Positions 30,208-31,146 of a DNA stretch of 31,146 bases are shown here, piece by piece; position 1 is the stretch's first letter, and every line of letters begins with the position of its first letter. The DNA is taken from assembly GCA_900770075.1 (NCBI GenBank), contig CAAGIZ010000139.1, positions 1 to 31,146 on the forward strand, read 5' to 3'. The DNA is from Spirochaetia bacterium. GTDB taxonomy: Bacteria > Spirochaetota > Spirochaetia > Treponematales > Treponemataceae. The position numbers were made by a program, and so were the translations under genes. The notes under the pieces are model-generated. The model was not told where the DNA came from. It ran no database searches and saw only the letters and a program-made list of their open reading frames with translations.

Positions 30208-31146
30208 ATGAACATTTTTAGTATTCTTATGGCTATGCAGGGGGCCGTTGCCCAGGGCGTCCTGTGGGGAGTTATGACGCTGGGCGTTTACCTTACTTTC
30301 AGAGTTTTAAACATTGCCGACATGACCTGTGACGGCACTTTTGCCTTGGGCGGTTCAATCTGTGCTGCCATGGTGATGAAGAACTGCAATCCCTACCTTG
30401 CCCTTCTTGCCGCTTTCGGTCTGGGGCTTGTGGCTGGCGGAGTAACGGGCTTTTTGCACACAAAACTTAAAATTCAGGAACTGCTGGCCGGAATCCTTTC
30501 CATGACTGCCCTTTATTCAGTAAACATCCGCATAATGGGACGTTCCAACACGCCTTTACTCGGGGCAGAAACGGTTATGAGCAACATTCAGAAGATGTTC
30601 AAGGGATTGACCGTGTCGCCGAACCTGGCCTCCCTCATTTCCGGTCTTGTGTTCTGTCTTTTTCTTGTTGTCCTGCTGTACTGGTTCTGCGGTACAGAAA
30701 TCGGCTCTGCCCTTCGGGCAACCGGAAACAACGGCAACATGGTGCGGGCTATGGGTGTTGATACCGACAAGATGAAAATCCTCGGACTTATGCTTTCCAA
30801 CGGGCTTATTGCTTTAAGCGGCGGTCTTGTAGCACAGTCCCAGGGGTACGGTGATGTTGGTATGGGAACAGGAACCCTTGTAATCGGTCTTGCTTCCATA
30901 GTTCTGGGAGAGGCTATTTTCGGCTGGTTCTCCAAAAAACTTCCCTTCTGGTTTACCCTTGTTTCCGTAGTTTTGGGTTCTGTAGTTTACAGAATCGTTA
31001 TTGCGGTTGTACTCCAGCTGGGTCTTAAATCCAGCGACTTAAAGCTTTTGACTTCCATAATAATTACCATTGCGCTGGCAATTCCTGTCATAAGGCAGCA
31101 GGGAAGAAAGTTTACCGGAAAATTGCGTGCAGGACAGGGGGAATAA
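30208..31146 (+). CDS. ABC transporter permease, TrpY-like
   Basis: A 312-residue membrane permease of the BPD_transp_2 (branched-chain amino-acid/TrpY) family. About eight to nine helices are present. Diagnostic segments are YLTFRVLNIADMTCDGTFAL then GG, GCVTG-like LVAGGVTGFLHTKLKIQELL, SMTALYSVNIRIMG, GSALRATGNNGNMVRAMGVD and LALSGGLVAQSQGYGDVG-like turns. The stop is the last base of the window. The TrpX-like binding protein at 25501 is the likely partner, and the ATPase subunit would be expected just past the right edge. The ATG has no ribosome site, and the promoter places the mRNA start almost on it. The ligand is inferred from the family. Confidence 0.9.
   Translation: MNIFSILMAMQGAVAQGVLWGVMTLGVYLTFRVLNIADMTCDGTFALGGSICAAMVMKNCNPYLALLAAFGLGLVAGGVTGFLHTKLKIQELLAGILSMTALYSVNIRIMGRSNTPLLGAETVMSNIQKMFKGLTVSPNLASLISGLVFCLFLVVLLYWFCGTEIGSALRATGNNGNMVRAMGVDTDKMKILGLMLSNGLIALSGGLVAQSQGYGDVGMGTGTLVIGLASIVLGEAIFGWFSKKLPFWFTLVSVVLGSVVYRIVIAVVLQLGLKSSDLKLLTSIIITIALAIPVIRQQGRKFTGKLRAGQGE

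Overview
The window looks like chromosomal DNA of a spirochaete, most likely a host-associated Treponema. The evidence is many small lipoproteins with relaxed spirochaetal lipoboxes (FFSC, CFSC, FSSC), TPR lipoproteins, a TrpX/TrpY-type ABC transporter, and a topoisomerase IV pair of the type I associate with Bacteroidetes and spirochaetes. No rRNA, tRNA, CRISPR array, insertion sequence or phage gene was found. I assign 27 protein genes, one cut by the left edge.

Layout. (1) 1-2765, minus strand: a TPR-like lipoprotein, an overlapping SLT lytic transglycosylase, then a secreted protein running off the left edge. (2) 2868-5203: a membrane protein and a TPR lipoprotein with an ATGA overlap. 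(3) 5324-8488: yajC-secD-secF, closed by a clear terminator. (4) 8582-9481: ispH. (5) 9572-14803: a visibly more AT-rich block of five exported proteins (COG3014-type lipoprotein, LpoB-like lipoprotein, LPP20-type protein, an unassigned lipoprotein, and an NlpC/P60 peptidase with a long Lys-rich linker), which reads as a cell-envelope or peptidoglycan module. (6) 15033-19588: gpsA, ffh, a YdcF-like DUF218 membrane protein and an HD phosphohydrolase. (7) 19834-25417: parE-parC followed by a translationally coupled membrane protein and a YigZ/IMPACT protein. (8) 25501-31146: a TrpX-like binding protein and a TrpY-like permease on the plus strand, separated by a minus-strand signalling operon (diguanylate cyclase, response regulator, histidine kinase).

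The most interesting signal lies between genes. Five intergenic stretches (about 606-764, 14826-14914, 17556-17642, 19624-19772 and 26511-26631) appear to be copies of one structured element. Each has a GGATTG-like left box, a hairpin whose sequence differs in every copy, a GxAGCG/AAGCGGAA-like segment, an AAAGCC(C)GG right box, and usually a second hairpin. Short stem arms (GGGG/CCCC, GCCC/GGGC, AGGG/CCCT) change on both sides together between copies. Four copies lie directly downstream of a gene on the same strand. I do not recognise a named family.

A second theme is good sigma-70-like promoters whose predicted start points fall on or next to the start codon, with no Shine-Dalgarno sequence. 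This suggests leaderless mRNAs for parE, the permease, the 2765 lipoprotein and perhaps ispH. All functional calls come from reading motifs by eye; no database search was run.
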